Assembly (NCBI RefSeq): GCF_027571405.1
Contig: NZ_CP092968.1
Coordinates: 1,116,001 to 1,180,000, forward strand
Reading direction: 5' to 3'
Origin: Methylocystis parvus OBBP
GTDB taxonomy: Bacteria > Pseudomonadota > Alphaproteobacteria > Rhizobiales > Beijerinckiaceae
DNA: 64,000 nt
Part shown: one piece after another, positions 7,863 to 16,866 of the stretch
Numbering within the stretch: position 1 is the stretch's first letter
How the letters are laid out: every line of letters begins with the position of its first letter
Notes under the pieces: model-generated
Told to the model about the DNA's origin: nothing
The model's database searches: none
The model's input: the letters and a program-made list of their open reading frames with translations, nothing else
Position numbers and translations under genes: made by a program

Positions 7863-9160
7863 AACGCGCGGCGCTGATCCTCGTCGCGCTGACGCTCGCC
7901 GGCGCGGCGCGCTACGAGACGCAGGCGCCGGAAACGGAGGCGTTTTCACAGCCCTTCGCCGGGCTGGAGGCTCCGCAGTCCGTCCGCTTCCGGCGCGGCT
8001 CAGGGCTGTTCCGGCAGGCCTGGCTCATCGGCCCGTCGGAGGACCATCCCGACCTTGTCGGCCTCGGTCCGCTATATAATCGCCTTTCCTGCATCGCCTG
8101 CCATGTGAAGAACGGACGCGGCGCCGCGCCCGACGCCGAGAACGGTCTCGCGCGGCACATGGCGGCGAGGCTGAGCGTCGAGGGATCGGATGCGCATGGC
8201 GGACCGCGCGCTCATCCCGCTTACGGCGCTCAGCTCAATCCAGAAGGCGTTCCCGGCGTCGCCGGCGAAGGCCAGGCCGTGATCGCCTATGACGAAGAAG
8301 CGGTGACGCTCGAAGACGGCGAACGCGTCACGCTGCGTCGCCCGAAACTCGCCTTCCGCAATCTCGCTTATGGCGAGATCGGCGCCGATAGTCGCATCTC
8401 GGTCAGAAACGCGCCGCCCGTTTTCGGACTCGGCCTTCTCGAGGCCGTGCCGGAAGCGGAAATTCTCGCCGGCAAGGGCAAGCCGAATTACGTCTGGGAT
8501 ATCGAGGCCAAGGCCCACAGGCTCGGCCGCTTCGGCCTGAAGGCCAACCAACCAGGTCTCAAGCAGCAGATCGCCAACGCCTTCGCGGAAGACATCGGCG
8601 TCACCTCTTCGCTTTTCCCGCAGGAAAGCTGCGCGGTCGGTCAATCGGCCTGCGTCGCCGCAGGCTCGAAGAAGCCCGATCTTTCAGACGCGCAGCTCGA
8701 TGCGACGACGGCCTATATCCGCCTGCTCGCCGTTCCCGCGCGCCGCGGCGCCGACGCGCCAAACGCCGTCGCGGGCGAAGCGCAATTCCGTGCGCTCGGT
8801 TGCGCCGCATGCCATCGCGAAACGCTGAGGGTCGGCGACTTCGCCGACGCGCCGTCGCTGAGCGGCTCGGAAATCCATCCCTATACCGACCTGCTGCTGC
8901 ACGACATGGGCGATGGTCTCGCCGATGGGCGCGCGGATTACGAAGCCGGTCCGCGCGATTGGCGCACGCCGCCGCTCTGGGGCCTCGGCCTCGCAGGCAA
9001 GGGCGGCGACGGCGCGAACTATCTGCACGACGCCCGCGCCCGCACGCTTGCGGAGGCGATCCTGTGGCACCGCGGCGAAGCGCAGGATGCGGCGGACGGC
9101 TTTCGCCGATTGCCGAAATCGGAGCGCGACGCGCTGCTCGCCTTTCTCAATTCACTGTAA
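7859..9160 (+). CDS. Di-heme c-type oxidoreductase (DUF1111 family), periplasmic
   Basis: A 433-residue protein beginning with GTG at 7859, which overlaps the preceding stop (GTGA) and indicates translational coupling. It has a short signal peptide (KRAALILVALTLAGAA). Two c-type heme motifs are present: CIACH at residues 78-82 within GLGPLYNRLSCIACHVKNGRG, and CAACH near residue 317. The segments HDMGDGLADGR and WRTPPLWGLG are typical of the DUF1111 'di-heme oxidoredictase' family, related to bacterial di-heme peroxidases. Such proteins often sit beside metal or metallophore uptake genes. The substrate is unknown; a role in redox release or modification of an imported metal complex is my inference from context. 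Confidence 0.85.
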   Translation: MKRAALILVALTLAGAARYETQAPETEAFSQPFAGLEAPQSVRFRRGSGLFRQAWLIGPSEDHPDLVGLGPLYNRLSCIACHVKNGRGAAPDAENGLARHMAARLSVEGSDAHGGPRAHPAYGAQLNPEGVPGVAGEGQAVIAYDEEAVTLEDGERVTLRRPKLAFRNLAYGEIGADSRISVRNAPPVFGLGLLEAVPEAEILAGKGKPNYVWDIEAKAHRLGRFGLKANQPGLKQQIANAFAEDIGVTSSLFPQESCAVGQSACVAAGSKKPDLSDAQLDATTAYIRLLAVPARRGADAPNAVAGEAQFRALGCAACHRETLRVGDFADAPSLSGSEIHPYTDLLLHDMGDGLADGRADYEAGPRDWRTPPLWGLGLAGKGGDGANYLHDARARTLAEAILWHRGEAQDAADGFRRLPKSERDALLAFLNSL

Positions 9161-9177
9161 CGGCTGGGGATGCTCAC

Positions 9178-11418
9178 ATGACCAAACTTTTCGTTTCGAC
9201 CGCCTTGTCCGGCGGCGCGCTGCTCGCTTTCGCCGTGGGGGCGAACGCACAAACCCCGCTGCCGCCGATCGAGGTGCGCGCGCCGAAAGCGTTCGAACTG
9301 GGGCAGATCAAGGTCGGCGAGCGCCGTCTGGCGACGCCGACGCGCGTCGCGCAACCAAGCGCGCCGGCGCAGGCCGGCGGCGGAGCGACGCAACCCACGC
9401 AACCCGCCGCGCCCGCGCGCGCCAGCTTCGAAACCGACAGCGCCCCGACGCCGAGGCAGAACACCGACGCTTTCGGCGGCTATACGATCACCAATCGCCA
9501 GACTGAAACTTTCGCGCGCAACACGCTCGATCAGGCCGTGAATATCGCGCCGGGCGTCAACGCCTACACCACGGGCGGTCAGCGCAACGAACAAAACATC
9601 TATGTGCGCGGCTTCGATCGCTGGCAGGTTCCGCTGACCGTCGACGGCGTGCGCGTCTATCTCCCGGTCGACAACAGACTCGACTTTGCGCGCTTCCTGA
9701 CGCCGGACATCGCCGAAGTGCAAATCGCAAAGGGCTATGTCTCCGTGCTGGACGGCCCCGGCGGCATGGGCGGTCAGATCAACCTCGTTTCGCGCAAGCC
9801 GACGCGCGAGGTCGAGGCGGAGCTGAGAAGCCGCATGAGTCTCGGACGCGACGGAACCTATCAGGGCATCCAGAATTACGGCTTCGTCGGCACGAAGAAA
9901 GATCTGTACTACGCGCAGCTCAGCGGCGCGTGGCAGAGGTTCGACGGCTGGGTGCTCCCCGCAAGCTTCGGAACGTGGATGTCCAATCAAGGCTGGGGCA
10001 TGCGCAACCAGTCCTATACGCAGGATTACAACGTCAACGCCAAGGTCGGCGTGACGCCGAATACGACCGACGAATATTCGCTGACCTTCTCGCGCCAGTC
10101 GGGCGTCAAGAGCTCGCCGCTGAACGTGTATCAGCCGATCACGCAGCAGAATTACTGGCAATGGCCCTATTGGAACGTGCAGAATCTCTATTTCCTCTCC
10201 AAAACGCAGCTTGGCGACGCGTCCTACGTGAAGACGCGGGGATATTGGAGCAAGTTCGAGAACGCGCTCTATTCCTACGACAATCCGGGCTATTATCTTC
10301 AATCGCTCCAGAAATCCTTCCAGAGCCATTATTCGGATTATGCGCTCGGAACGGATGTCGAAGCCGGCACGCAGTTCGGCGACATCGACACGCTCAAGGG
10401 GCTCTTCTTCTATCGTCTCGATACACATACCGAATGGCAATATAATTACGGCGTCAATTTCCAGAACAACAATAGAGGATGCTGGGCCAACATTCCCTGC
10501 TCCGCCCAGCCTGTCATCGCGAGTCAGGAAGACACTTACTCGGCGGCGGTGGAGAACACTTTCCATCCGCGCAAGGACATCGATGTCGTCGGCGGCTTCA
10601 GCTACGACTGGCGCCATCTGCGTCAGGCGCAAGGCTTCGCGCTGCCTCAGGGAACCATCAATTATACGCCAAGAGACATGAGCGCGCCGAACTATCAGGG
10701 CGCCGTCATCTGGCGCTACAATGAAAAGGACAATGACCGCGTCTATTTCAACGTCTCGGACCGCGTTCGCTTTCCGACGCTCTTCGAGCGCTTCAGCACG
10801 CGCTTCGGCGGCGCCACCTCCAATCCGAGTCTGCAGCCCGAGCGCGCGGTCAATTATGATCTCGGCTGGTCCAGCCAGATCACGCCCAATGCGCGCGTCT
10901 CCGTCGACATCTTCCATAGCTGGGTGCAAAATCTCATCCAGAACGTTCCGGTCCCGGCCTATGGCCTGAACGTCACGCAGTCGCAGAATGTCGGTTCCGG
11001 ACGCTTTTCGGGCGCGGAAGTTTCCGCGGATTATCAGCCGCGCGAAGATTTCTCGCTCGGCGGCAACCTCACCGTCATCCGCCGGCGCGTCTATGCGCCC
11101 TACATCCCATTTTTCCAGCCGATCGGCGTGCCCGACATCAAGCTCTTCCTCTACGCCGGCTATCGCCCGATCCCGCAGATCACCCTCACGCCGAATATCG
11201 AAATGGCGAGCAGCCGGTGGACGGTCGTGCCGAACACCAGCGCCTATTACCGGACGGGCGCTTACTTCCTGACGAATTTCAACGCGGATTATCAGATGAC
11301 CGACAATGTGAAGCTGACGGTCGGCGCGCGAAATCTGTTCGACCAGCTCTATCTGCTGACCAATGGCTTCCCCGAGCCTGGCCGTAGCTTCTATCTGGCG
11401 GTGAAGGCGAATTTCTAA
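9178..11418 (+). CDS. TonB-dependent outer-membrane receptor
   Basis: A 746-residue protein. The signal peptide is MTKLFVSTALSGGALLAFAV...GANAQ, followed by a TonB-box-like PPIEVRAP stretch and a Pro/Ala/Thr-rich linker. The plug domain follows (about 110-230; IYVRGFDRWQVPLTVDGVRVYLP and GGMGGQINLVSRKP), then a long beta-barrel ending in Phe (FYLAVKANF). Late-barrel signatures FPTLFERFSTRFGG and NLQP-like LQPERAVNYDLGW support the siderophore-receptor class. It is the third gene of the ModE-box operon, 17 bases after the di-heme gene, and is followed by a terminator. Transport of a molybdenum or other metal chelate is inferred only from this context. Confidence 0.93.
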   Translation: MTKLFVSTALSGGALLAFAVGANAQTPLPPIEVRAPKAFELGQIKVGERRLATPTRVAQPSAPAQAGGGATQPTQPAAPARASFETDSAPTPRQNTDAFGGYTITNRQTETFARNTLDQAVNIAPGVNAYTTGGQRNEQNIYVRGFDRWQVPLTVDGVRVYLPVDNRLDFARFLTPDIAEVQIAKGYVSVLDGPGGMGGQINLVSRKPTREVEAELRSRMSLGRDGTYQGIQNYGFVGTKKDLYYAQLSGAWQRFDGWVLPASFGTWMSNQGWGMRNQSYTQDYNVNAKVGVTPNTTDEYSLTFSRQSGVKSSPLNVYQPITQQNYWQWPYWNVQNLYFLSKTQLGDASYVKTRGYWSKFENALYSYDNPGYYLQSLQKSFQSHYSDYALGTDVEAGTQFGDIDTLKGLFFYRLDTHTEWQYNYGVNFQNNNRGCWANIPCSAQPVIASQEDTYSAAVENTFHPRKDIDVVGGFSYDWRHLRQAQGFALPQGTINYTPRDMSAPNYQGAVIWRYNEKDNDRVYFNVSDRVRFPTLFERFSTRFGGATSNPSLQPERAVNYDLGWSSQITPNARVSVDIFHSWVQNLIQNVPVPAYGLNVTQSQNVGSGRFSGAEVSADYQPREDFSLGGNLTVIRRRVYAPYIPFFQPIGVPDIKLFLYAGYRPIPQITLTPNIEMASSRWTVVPNTSAYYRTGAYFLTNFNADYQMTDNVKLTVGARNLFDQLYLLTNGFPEPGRSFYLAVKANF

Positions 11419-11442
11419 AAAGCGGAAGCCCCGTGACGAACG

Positions 11443-11472
11443 AGCCCCTGCGCCGGCGCGCGGGGGCTTTTT
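11443..11472 (+). terminator. Rho-independent terminator after the TonB receptor
   Basis: AGCCCC...GGGGCT enclosing a GC-rich loop (TGCGCCGGCGCGCG), followed by TTTTT, 25 bases after the TonB receptor stop. It closes the uptake operon. Confidence 0.75.
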
Positions 11473-11679
11473 CATATGCGGCCCGCGCCTCGGCGCATTG
11501 GCCGGCGCCCGCGCCGCTCGCCTTCGAGCGTCGACATTACGTGCAAGCCACGATTCCCAAGCGAGAGACGGCGCCTAATTAAACGCCTGTCACAAAGGGC
11601 GGCCTTTCACAAAGCGCCGCTCGAAGGAAGAGCAGGATGAACGCCGTCGTCAAGATAGCGTTCCAACTGAGAGGCCAAG

Positions 11680-11901
11680 ATGAAAAAATTCGCGCTCCTG
11701 ACGATCGCGATGATCGTCGCATCCGCCACCGCCGCCGAAGCGCAACGCGCCGGCCCATTCCCGTATGACGGCGATATCCAAGCCTACGGCGCGCCCTGGC
11801 GCTACCAGTTCCGGGATTGGAGCACGCCGTCGCGGCCTTTGAGGCCGGGCGTCTGCTGGTATTGGAACGACTACACGCAACTATGGAAATGGGAGTGCTG
11901 A
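11680..11901 (+). CDS. Small secreted protein of unknown function
   Basis: A 73-residue protein with a clear signal peptide (MKKFALLTIAMIVASATAAEAQ, cleavage after AEA). The mature part, about 50 residues, is rich in Trp, Tyr and Pro (YGAPWRYQFRDWS; CWYWNDYTQLWKWEC) and has two cysteines that could form a disulfide. GAGAGGCC precedes the ATG. It is monocistronic. I recognise no named family. Confidence 0.65.
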   Translation: MKKFALLTIAMIVASATAAEAQRAGPFPYDGDIQAYGAPWRYQFRDWSTPSRPLRPGVCWYWNDYTQLWKWEC

Positions 11902-11976
11902 GGGAGACGCTCGCTTCGCTGGCGTCCGGCAACGAGACTTTCGAGGCGTGGCGTCCTTGATCAGAGGCGCCGGCCG

Positions 11977-12192
11977 ATGTCGCTCGTGAAACGTTGGCGA
12001 CGCCGCGTCTGCGCGCCTATGATCGGGCCATGGCCCACCGTCACCCCCGGACGCGCCGTCTTTCTGAGCGAACGCCTCGAAGAGAAGTTCGCCGAGCGGC
12101 AGGCGGCGAAAGCCGACTTCGCGCCGTCTGTCGAGGAAATTGCCCTCGACCCTCGGCAAAAGGCCGGATTTTCGCCGCACGGGCCGGAATGA
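11977..12192 (+). CDS. Possible small hypothetical protein
   Basis: A 71-residue ORF (MSLVKRWRRRV...) whose C-terminal two thirds (RAVFLSERLEEKFAERQAAKADF...) have plausible helical composition. Overlapping minus-strand ORFs are similarly long, and the ribosome-binding site is weak. I recognise no family. It is listed because no better gene explains 11902-12293. Confidence 0.28.
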   Translation: MSLVKRWRRRVCAPMIGPWPTVTPGRAVFLSERLEEKFAERQAAKADFAPSVEEIALDPRQKAGFSPHGPE

Positions 12193-12293
12193 CTCGTCCA
12201 ACGCCGTCAATTGCGGGTTGAATATCTATAAACTCCATAGAATAGTAGCGCGCGCACCCGCCGACTCTTAATGGTCACGGAGGTAAGCTGCCG

Positions 12294-13955
12294 ATGGGAT
12301 TCTCCCTCAACCTCGTCGATCTCGCCGGCTTTATCGCCCTTCTTCTATGGGGCGTGCATATGGTGCAAACCGGCGTCCAGCGCGCCTTTGGCCCCAATCT
12401 GCGGGCTATGCTCGGGCAGGCGCTCAGGAACCGGTCGGGGGCGTTTCTCGCTGGCCTTGGCGTCACGGCCATCCTTCAGAGCAGCACGGCGACAGGGTTA
12501 ATGACTGCCGGATTTGCAGCGAGCGGTCTTGTCGAACTGGCGCCCGCCCTCGCCGTCATGCTCGGCGCCAATGTGGGCACGACGTTGATCGTGCAAATTC
12601 TATCCTTCAACGTCGCGGCTGTCGCCCCGGCGCTGATACTTATTGGCGTGCTCATGTTCCGTCGCGACGTCAGCCCGCGCGCCCGCGACATTGGGCGCGT
12701 CTTTACGGGCCTCGGACTGATGCTCCTCGCCCTGCATCAGTTGCTCGAACTGATGGTGAGCTACGAGGATACGCCGAGCATGAGGCTCCTGCTCGGCGCG
12801 GCGGCGACTTCGCCTCTTCTCGACGTGTTGCTTGCCGCCGGGCTGACCTGGGCGATGCATTCCAGCGTCGCCGTCGTTCTGCTCATCATGTCTCTGGCGA
12901 GCAAGGGGGCCGTGCCGCCGCTCGCGGCGTTCGCGCTGGTGCTTGGCGCCAATCTCGGGACCGCCATCAACCCGGTTCTGGAAGGACCTGCAAATGACGA
13001 GCTTGCGGCGAAACGGCTGCCGATCGGGAACTTGCTGACCCGCGTGGCGGGCGTGGGCTTTGGGCTCGCTTTTTTGGAGCCGATCAGCCGTCAGATTGTA
13101 ACCATCGTCCCGGACAATGCTCGCGCCGTCGCAGACTTTCATTCGCTCTTCAACATTGCGGTTGCGGCTCTGTTCCTGCCGCTGCTGACGCCTTTCGCCG
13201 GTCTGTTGGAGAAGCTGCTCCCCAAGCGGGTCGATCCGACCGACCCTTCGCAGCCGATCTATCTCGACCCTGCCGCCAAGGAGACGCCGATCGTTGCGCT
13301 CGGCGCCGCGGCGCGAGAAGCGCTGCGGGTCGCCGACGCTCTGGGAGAGATGCTCGCAGGAGCCCGCGCGGCCCTCGCCTCGGCGGATCGCCGCAAGATC
13401 GTCGAGACGCGGCGGCGCGACGATGTTCTCGACCGACTGAACGGAGCCATCAAGGCCTATTTGATCTCGCTGGACCCGGAAGAACTTAACGAGCAGGACC
13501 ATCGTCGGCTGAATGAAATCCTTTGCTTCACGATGAATCTTGAACAAGCCGGAGACGTCATCGACCGCAACTTGCTGCCCCACGCCGCGAAGCGCCTGAA
13601 ACGCGGACTGGTCTTCGCCAGGGAAGAGCAAGCCGAGCTTATCGATCTGATCGAGCGATTGACGTCGAACCTGAAGGCGGCGGCGGCGCTCTTCATGACG
13701 GAAGACGCTCGAATCGCACGAACGCTCGCCGACGAGAAGATTGCTTTCCGGGAAGCCGAGACACAGGCGACCTTGGCCCATTTCGAGCGCTTGCGGAATG
13801 GCCGATTGGACGCCGTCCAGGCAAGCGCCCTTCATCTCGATCTTTTGCGAGATATGAAGTCGATCAACAGCCACATCGTAGCCGCCGCCGCATATCCCGT
13901 ATTGGAGCGTGAAGGGGAGTTGCTGCCCAGTCGAATTATCCGGGTAGTTCGATAG
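12294..13955 (+). CDS. Na/Pi cotransporter family protein with C-terminal PhoU-like domain
   Basis: A 553-residue inner-membrane protein. The two inverted Na/Pi repeats carry the QSSTATGLMTAGFAASG and MHSSVAVVLLIMSLASKG signatures that form the phosphate/sodium site, each followed by a GANLGT/GANVGTT block. About eight membrane helices occupy residues 1-310. The rest (about 340-553) is a soluble helical PhoU-like domain (LEQAGDVIDRNLLPHAAKR). The architecture is that of YjbB/NptA-type transporters, some of which export phosphate. It is monocistronic; I see no clear Pho box upstream. Confidence 0.92.
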   Translation: MGFSLNLVDLAGFIALLLWGVHMVQTGVQRAFGPNLRAMLGQALRNRSGAFLAGLGVTAILQSSTATGLMTAGFAASGLVELAPALAVMLGANVGTTLIVQILSFNVAAVAPALILIGVLMFRRDVSPRARDIGRVFTGLGLMLLALHQLLELMVSYEDTPSMRLLLGAAATSPLLDVLLAAGLTWAMHSSVAVVLLIMSLASKGAVPPLAAFALVLGANLGTAINPVLEGPANDELAAKRLPIGNLLTRVAGVGFGLAFLEPISRQIVTIVPDNARAVADFHSLFNIAVAALFLPLLTPFAGLLEKLLPKRVDPTDPSQPIYLDPAAKETPIVALGAAAREALRVADALGEMLAGARAALASADRRKIVETRRRDDVLDRLNGAIKAYLISLDPEELNEQDHRRLNEILCFTMNLEQAGDVIDRNLLPHAAKRLKRGLVFAREEQAELIDLIERLTSNLKAAAALFMTEDARIARTLADEKIAFREAETQATLAHFERLRNGRLDAVQASALHLDLLRDMKSINSHIVAAAAYPVLEREGELLPSRIIRVVR

Positions 13956-14038
13956 TTTCCGGCCCGAAGGAGAGGCGCATGAAGTCGCTTCAGCGGGCTG
14001 TTTTCCGCATGGCCTGTTCTGCATGTGCCTGATTTGAA

Positions 14039-14113
<75 letters not shown>

Positions 14114-14241
14114 CCTTCCGGGGTTCCGCCTCGGCGGCGGCTCGGGTGGCGTGTGTATAGTGGGGGACGCGGCGGGGCGCAAGCGCCTTCGTCGCGAAAA
14201 ATTTCGCGCCCGAACGGCCGCGCATGGCAGGCCTTAACCCC

Positions 14242-14413
14242 AGGGCGATCGGGTGAAGGACTTCCTCATCCTGAGGAGCCGCCGCAGGCGGCGTCTCGAA
14301 GGACGAGGAAGTCCGTTCGCGCTGCTTTTGCTCTCCTTCGTCCTTCGAGACGGCCTCTTCGAGGCCTCCTCAGGATGAAGGAGAGCAAAAGTGGCCCTTC
14401 ACCCGATTACCTT
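14242..14413. mobile_element. Palindromic MITE-like element flanked by 12-bp direct repeats
   Basis: The near-identical ends read AGGGCGATCGGGTGAAGG and, from the other side, AAGGTAATCGGGTGAAGG. Inside, a block at 14266-14304 (TCATCCTGAGGAGCC...GTCTCGAAGGAC) recurs inverted at 14338-14378, so the whole element folds into long hairpins. GGCCTTAACCCC lies on both sides (14230-14241 and 14414-14425), like a target-site duplication. It has no coding capacity. The internal sequence resembles a palindromic repeat family frequent in Hyphomicrobiales. Confidence 0.55.
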
Positions 14414-14576
14414 GGCCTTAACCCCCGCACTGACTAACGAAACGTTAAATTTCTGCGTCACGACGACGAAAGAATTGTGACGCCTGCGTCATTTCACGTC
14501 TTGCGGACGTCATTCGTTGTGGCATGCTTGACGTTGCGCTCCTCTCGCAGAGGAGAGGTCAAAAAGGAGGTTTCGC

Positions 14577-14756
14577 ATGTCCTTACAGGGCCATATCGTC
14601 GAACTCCAACGCCGCCACGAGGCGCTCAAAAAGGAAATCGAGAAGGAAAAGCTCCACCCCAACGCCGACGAGGCGAAAATTCTGGAGCTGAAGCGCAAAA
14701 AGCTGCAGATCAAGGACGAGCTGGCGAAATTGTCGATCTCGGAAACGCGGCATTGA
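14577..14756 (+). CDS. DUF465 / YdcH-type small coiled-coil protein
   Basis: A 59-residue protein starting MSLQGHIVELQRRHEALKKE, with a continuous helix of heptad-like Leu spacing and a middle HPNADEAKILELKRKKLQIKDEL. This is the classic DUF465 pattern, a two-helix hairpin of unknown function. An excellent ribosome-binding site, AAAAAGGAGG, ends six bases before the ATG. A CCTCTC-GCAG-AGGAGAGG hairpin lies just upstream and a terminator just downstream. A second, divergent DUF465 gene lies at 16518. Confidence 0.85.
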   Translation: MSLQGHIVELQRRHEALKKEIEKEKLHPNADEAKILELKRKKLQIKDELAKLSISETRH

Positions 14757-14790
14757 CGCGATAGATCAAAGACAAACGCCGACAGATGCG

Positions 14791-14820
14791 GGCGGAATGA
14801 GGTTCCGCCCTTTTCTTTTT
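14791..14820 (+). terminator. Rho-independent terminator after the DUF465 gene
   Basis: GGCGGAA-TGAGG-TTCCGCC followed by CTTTTCTTTTT; 35 bases after the stop of the small gene at 14577-14756. Confidence 0.8.
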
Positions 14821-15004
14821 GCAAGCGCCTGCCACGCGCCTACAATGTGCGCCTCCCGCCCGTCCCGACGCGGAGCCCTTCCAAATCCAGATTTCCCGAT
14901 CACGCCTTCGGCCGGTCGAGAAACATCGCCGTCCTCTCCGTCTCGCCATATGTTCTGGCGCGTCCCTTGCTCGCGCGCCAACCGAAACTGACGAGACCCT
15001 CCCA

Positions 15005-16429
15005 ATGCCCGTGACCGCTTCCTATCGTCCCGAGACCCTGCACGAGACCCTGGGCGAGCCTTTTTTCGATCATGTGGACGCGGCAGTATTCCCCCAGACC
15101 ATTCTGCGCTTTCGCAATCAGCGCTGGGCGGCGCGCATCGGGCTCGACGGACTCTCCGACGAAGAATGGATCGCTCATTTCGGGCGCTTCGAGCCCCTGC
15201 CCGGCGGTCTGCCGCAGCCTCTTGCGCTGCGCTATCACGGCCATCAGTTCCGCGTTTACAACGCCGAGCTGGGCGACGGCCGCGGCTTTCTGTTCGCGCA
15301 GCTCCGCGACGCCGCCGACGGGCGCCTGCTCGATCTCGGCACGAAGGGCAGCGGGCGGACGCCCTGGTCGCGGCGCGGCGACGGGCGGCTGACGCTCAAG
15401 GGCGGCATGCGCGAGATTCTCGCGACCGAGATGCTCGAGGCGCTCGGCGTCGACACTTCCAAGACCTTTAGCCTCATCGAAACCGGCGAGGCGCTTCAGC
15501 GCGGCGACGAGCCCTCGCCCACGCGCTCCAGCGTGCTGGTCCGGCTCTCGCATTCGCATATCCGCATCGGCACTTTCCAGCGCCTCGCCTTTCACGACGA
15601 CAAGGCCGCGATCGCGCGGCTGCTCGATTATGTCTGCAGCCATTATTTTCCGGCTCTCGACGGCCTCACGGCCCAGGCCAAGGCGCGCGCTTTTCTGGAG
15701 GAGGTCTGCGCCCGCGTCGCGAAGCTCGGCGCCGGCTATATGTCGGCGGGTTTCGTCCATGGCGTGCTGAATTCGGACAATATCAACGTGACGGGCGAGA
15801 GTTTCGATTACGGGCCCTGGCGCTTCGCCCCCGCTTACGACCCGCAATTCACCGCCGCCTATTTCGACGAAAGCGGGCTTTACGCCTTCGGCCGCCAGCC
15901 GCCGGCGCTCGCCTGGAATCTGGCGCGGCTGGCCGAATGCCTTCTGCATCTCACCGGGCTCGAATTCGCGCAGAAGACGCTCGACGGTTTCGCCGCGCTC
16001 ATCCAGCGCGAATTCCGCGCCGCGCTCTTACGCCGGCTTGCGCTCGCCTCCGCCGGCGAAGAGGCCGATGCGCGGCTCTCCAAATCCTTCACGGACTTCC
16101 TGATGGCGACGCGCGCGCCTTTCGAGCAGGCCTTCTTCGACTGGCGCGGGGGCCTTGCGAGCGAAAAGCGCGCAAAGGCGAGTCCCTCGGCTTCCTTTTA
16201 TGAACGGGAGGAATTCGCGCCGGTCCGCGCCGCGCTCGCGGCGCACGAGGCGACGGCGGCGCGTCTGGATCATCCTTATTTCCAGCGGGCCGAGCCCTGC
16301 ACCATGCTGATCGACGAGGTCGAATCGATCTGGACTCCGATCGCGGAAAAAGACGACTGGACGCCGCTGCAAGCCAAAAGCGCGCAGATCAAGGAAATGC
16401 GCGACGCCTACGGTTTCGCTCCGGCCTAA
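15005..16429 (+). CDS. selO: Protein adenylyltransferase SelO (YdiU family)
   Basis: SelO pseudokinases transfer AMP from ATP to Ser/Thr/Tyr of target proteins, and in bacteria affect redox homeostasis. The 474-residue protein is full length. LALRYHGHQFRVYNAELGDGRGFLFAQL lies near residues 75-100 and LGTKGSGRTPWSRRGDGRLTLKGG near 115-135. The catalytic core HGVLNSDNINVTGESFDYGPW lies near 255-275. The C-terminal Cys found in selenocysteine-type SelO is not evident; the protein ends RDAYGFAPA. I start at the ATG 15005 (MPVTASYRPETL); the longer in-frame ORF from 14819 passes through the terminator and is not credible. Confidence 0.93.
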   Translation: MPVTASYRPETLHETLGEPFFDHVDAAVFPQTILRFRNQRWAARIGLDGLSDEEWIAHFGRFEPLPGGLPQPLALRYHGHQFRVYNAELGDGRGFLFAQLRDAADGRLLDLGTKGSGRTPWSRRGDGRLTLKGGMREILATEMLEALGVDTSKTFSLIETGEALQRGDEPSPTRSSVLVRLSHSHIRIGTFQRLAFHDDKAAIARLLDYVCSHYFPALDGLTAQAKARAFLEEVCARVAKLGAGYMSAGFVHGVLNSDNINVTGESFDYGPWRFAPAYDPQFTAAYFDESGLYAFGRQPPALAWNLARLAECLLHLTGLEFAQKTLDGFAALIQREFRAALLRRLALASAGEEADARLSKSFTDFLMATRAPFEQAFFDWRGGLASEKRAKASPSASFYEREEFAPVRAALAAHEATAARLDHPYFQRAEPCTMLIDEVESIWTPIAEKDDWTPLQAKSAQIKEMRDAYGFAPA

Positions 16430-16517
16430 ACGGATTTCCCTTGAACGGGTCTTGGGTGCGGCGCGATAATTACCCAACGATTCTGGACCGGCGGCGGCGG
16501 GGCGAATTTTGACGGCA

Positions 16518-16736
16518 ATGAACGACAATCCCGACGACGCGGAGCAGATCGCCATCCGCGCGGAGCTCGAACGCGTCAAGCTCGAACATCATGATCTCGA
16601 GGCGGCCATAGACGCGCTCATCGCCGTCGGCGCGCCGGACCAGCTTCAAATCCAGCGCCTGAAGAAACGCAAGCTTTTGCTGCGCGACCGGATCACCCTT
16701 CTCGAAGATCAGCTGACGCCCGACATTATTGCGTAA
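16518..16736 (+). CDS. Second DUF465 / YdcH-type small protein
   Basis: A 72-residue protein (MNDNPDDAEQIAIRAELERVKLEHHDLEAAIDALI...) with two amphipathic helices. The pattern LKKRKLLLRDRITLLEDQL is the conserved second helix of the DUF465 family. ATG 16518 is preferred to TTG 16509. It follows selO by 88 bases and may be co-transcribed with it. The function is unknown; the family is small and alpha-helical, with no membrane segment. Confidence 0.8.
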   Translation: MNDNPDDAEQIAIRAELERVKLEHHDLEAAIDALIAVGAPDQLQIQRLKKRKLLLRDRITLLEDQLTPDIIA

Positions 16737-16866
16737 ATCGACAGCGCGGCGCAATTCGACCTGAACCATAGCTATATTGACGTCAACTCGGCTGTCGCCC
16801 CCCGGGTTGATGGTTATTTTCAGCCGTGCTTGTATCAGCTCGTCAGTTATTATCAGGGGCTCCTGA

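Noticed and set aside
7859..9160. Di-heme protein considered as MbnH of a methanobactin cluster
   Set aside because: The heme spacing and WRTPPLWGLG-type segments fit DUF1111 rather than MbnH/MauG, and no mbnA, mbnB or mbnC is present.
9019..11475. 818-codon minus-strand ORF opposite the TonB receptor
   Set aside because: Shadow frame created by GC-rich codon bias; the plus strand has a signal peptide, plug and barrel motifs.
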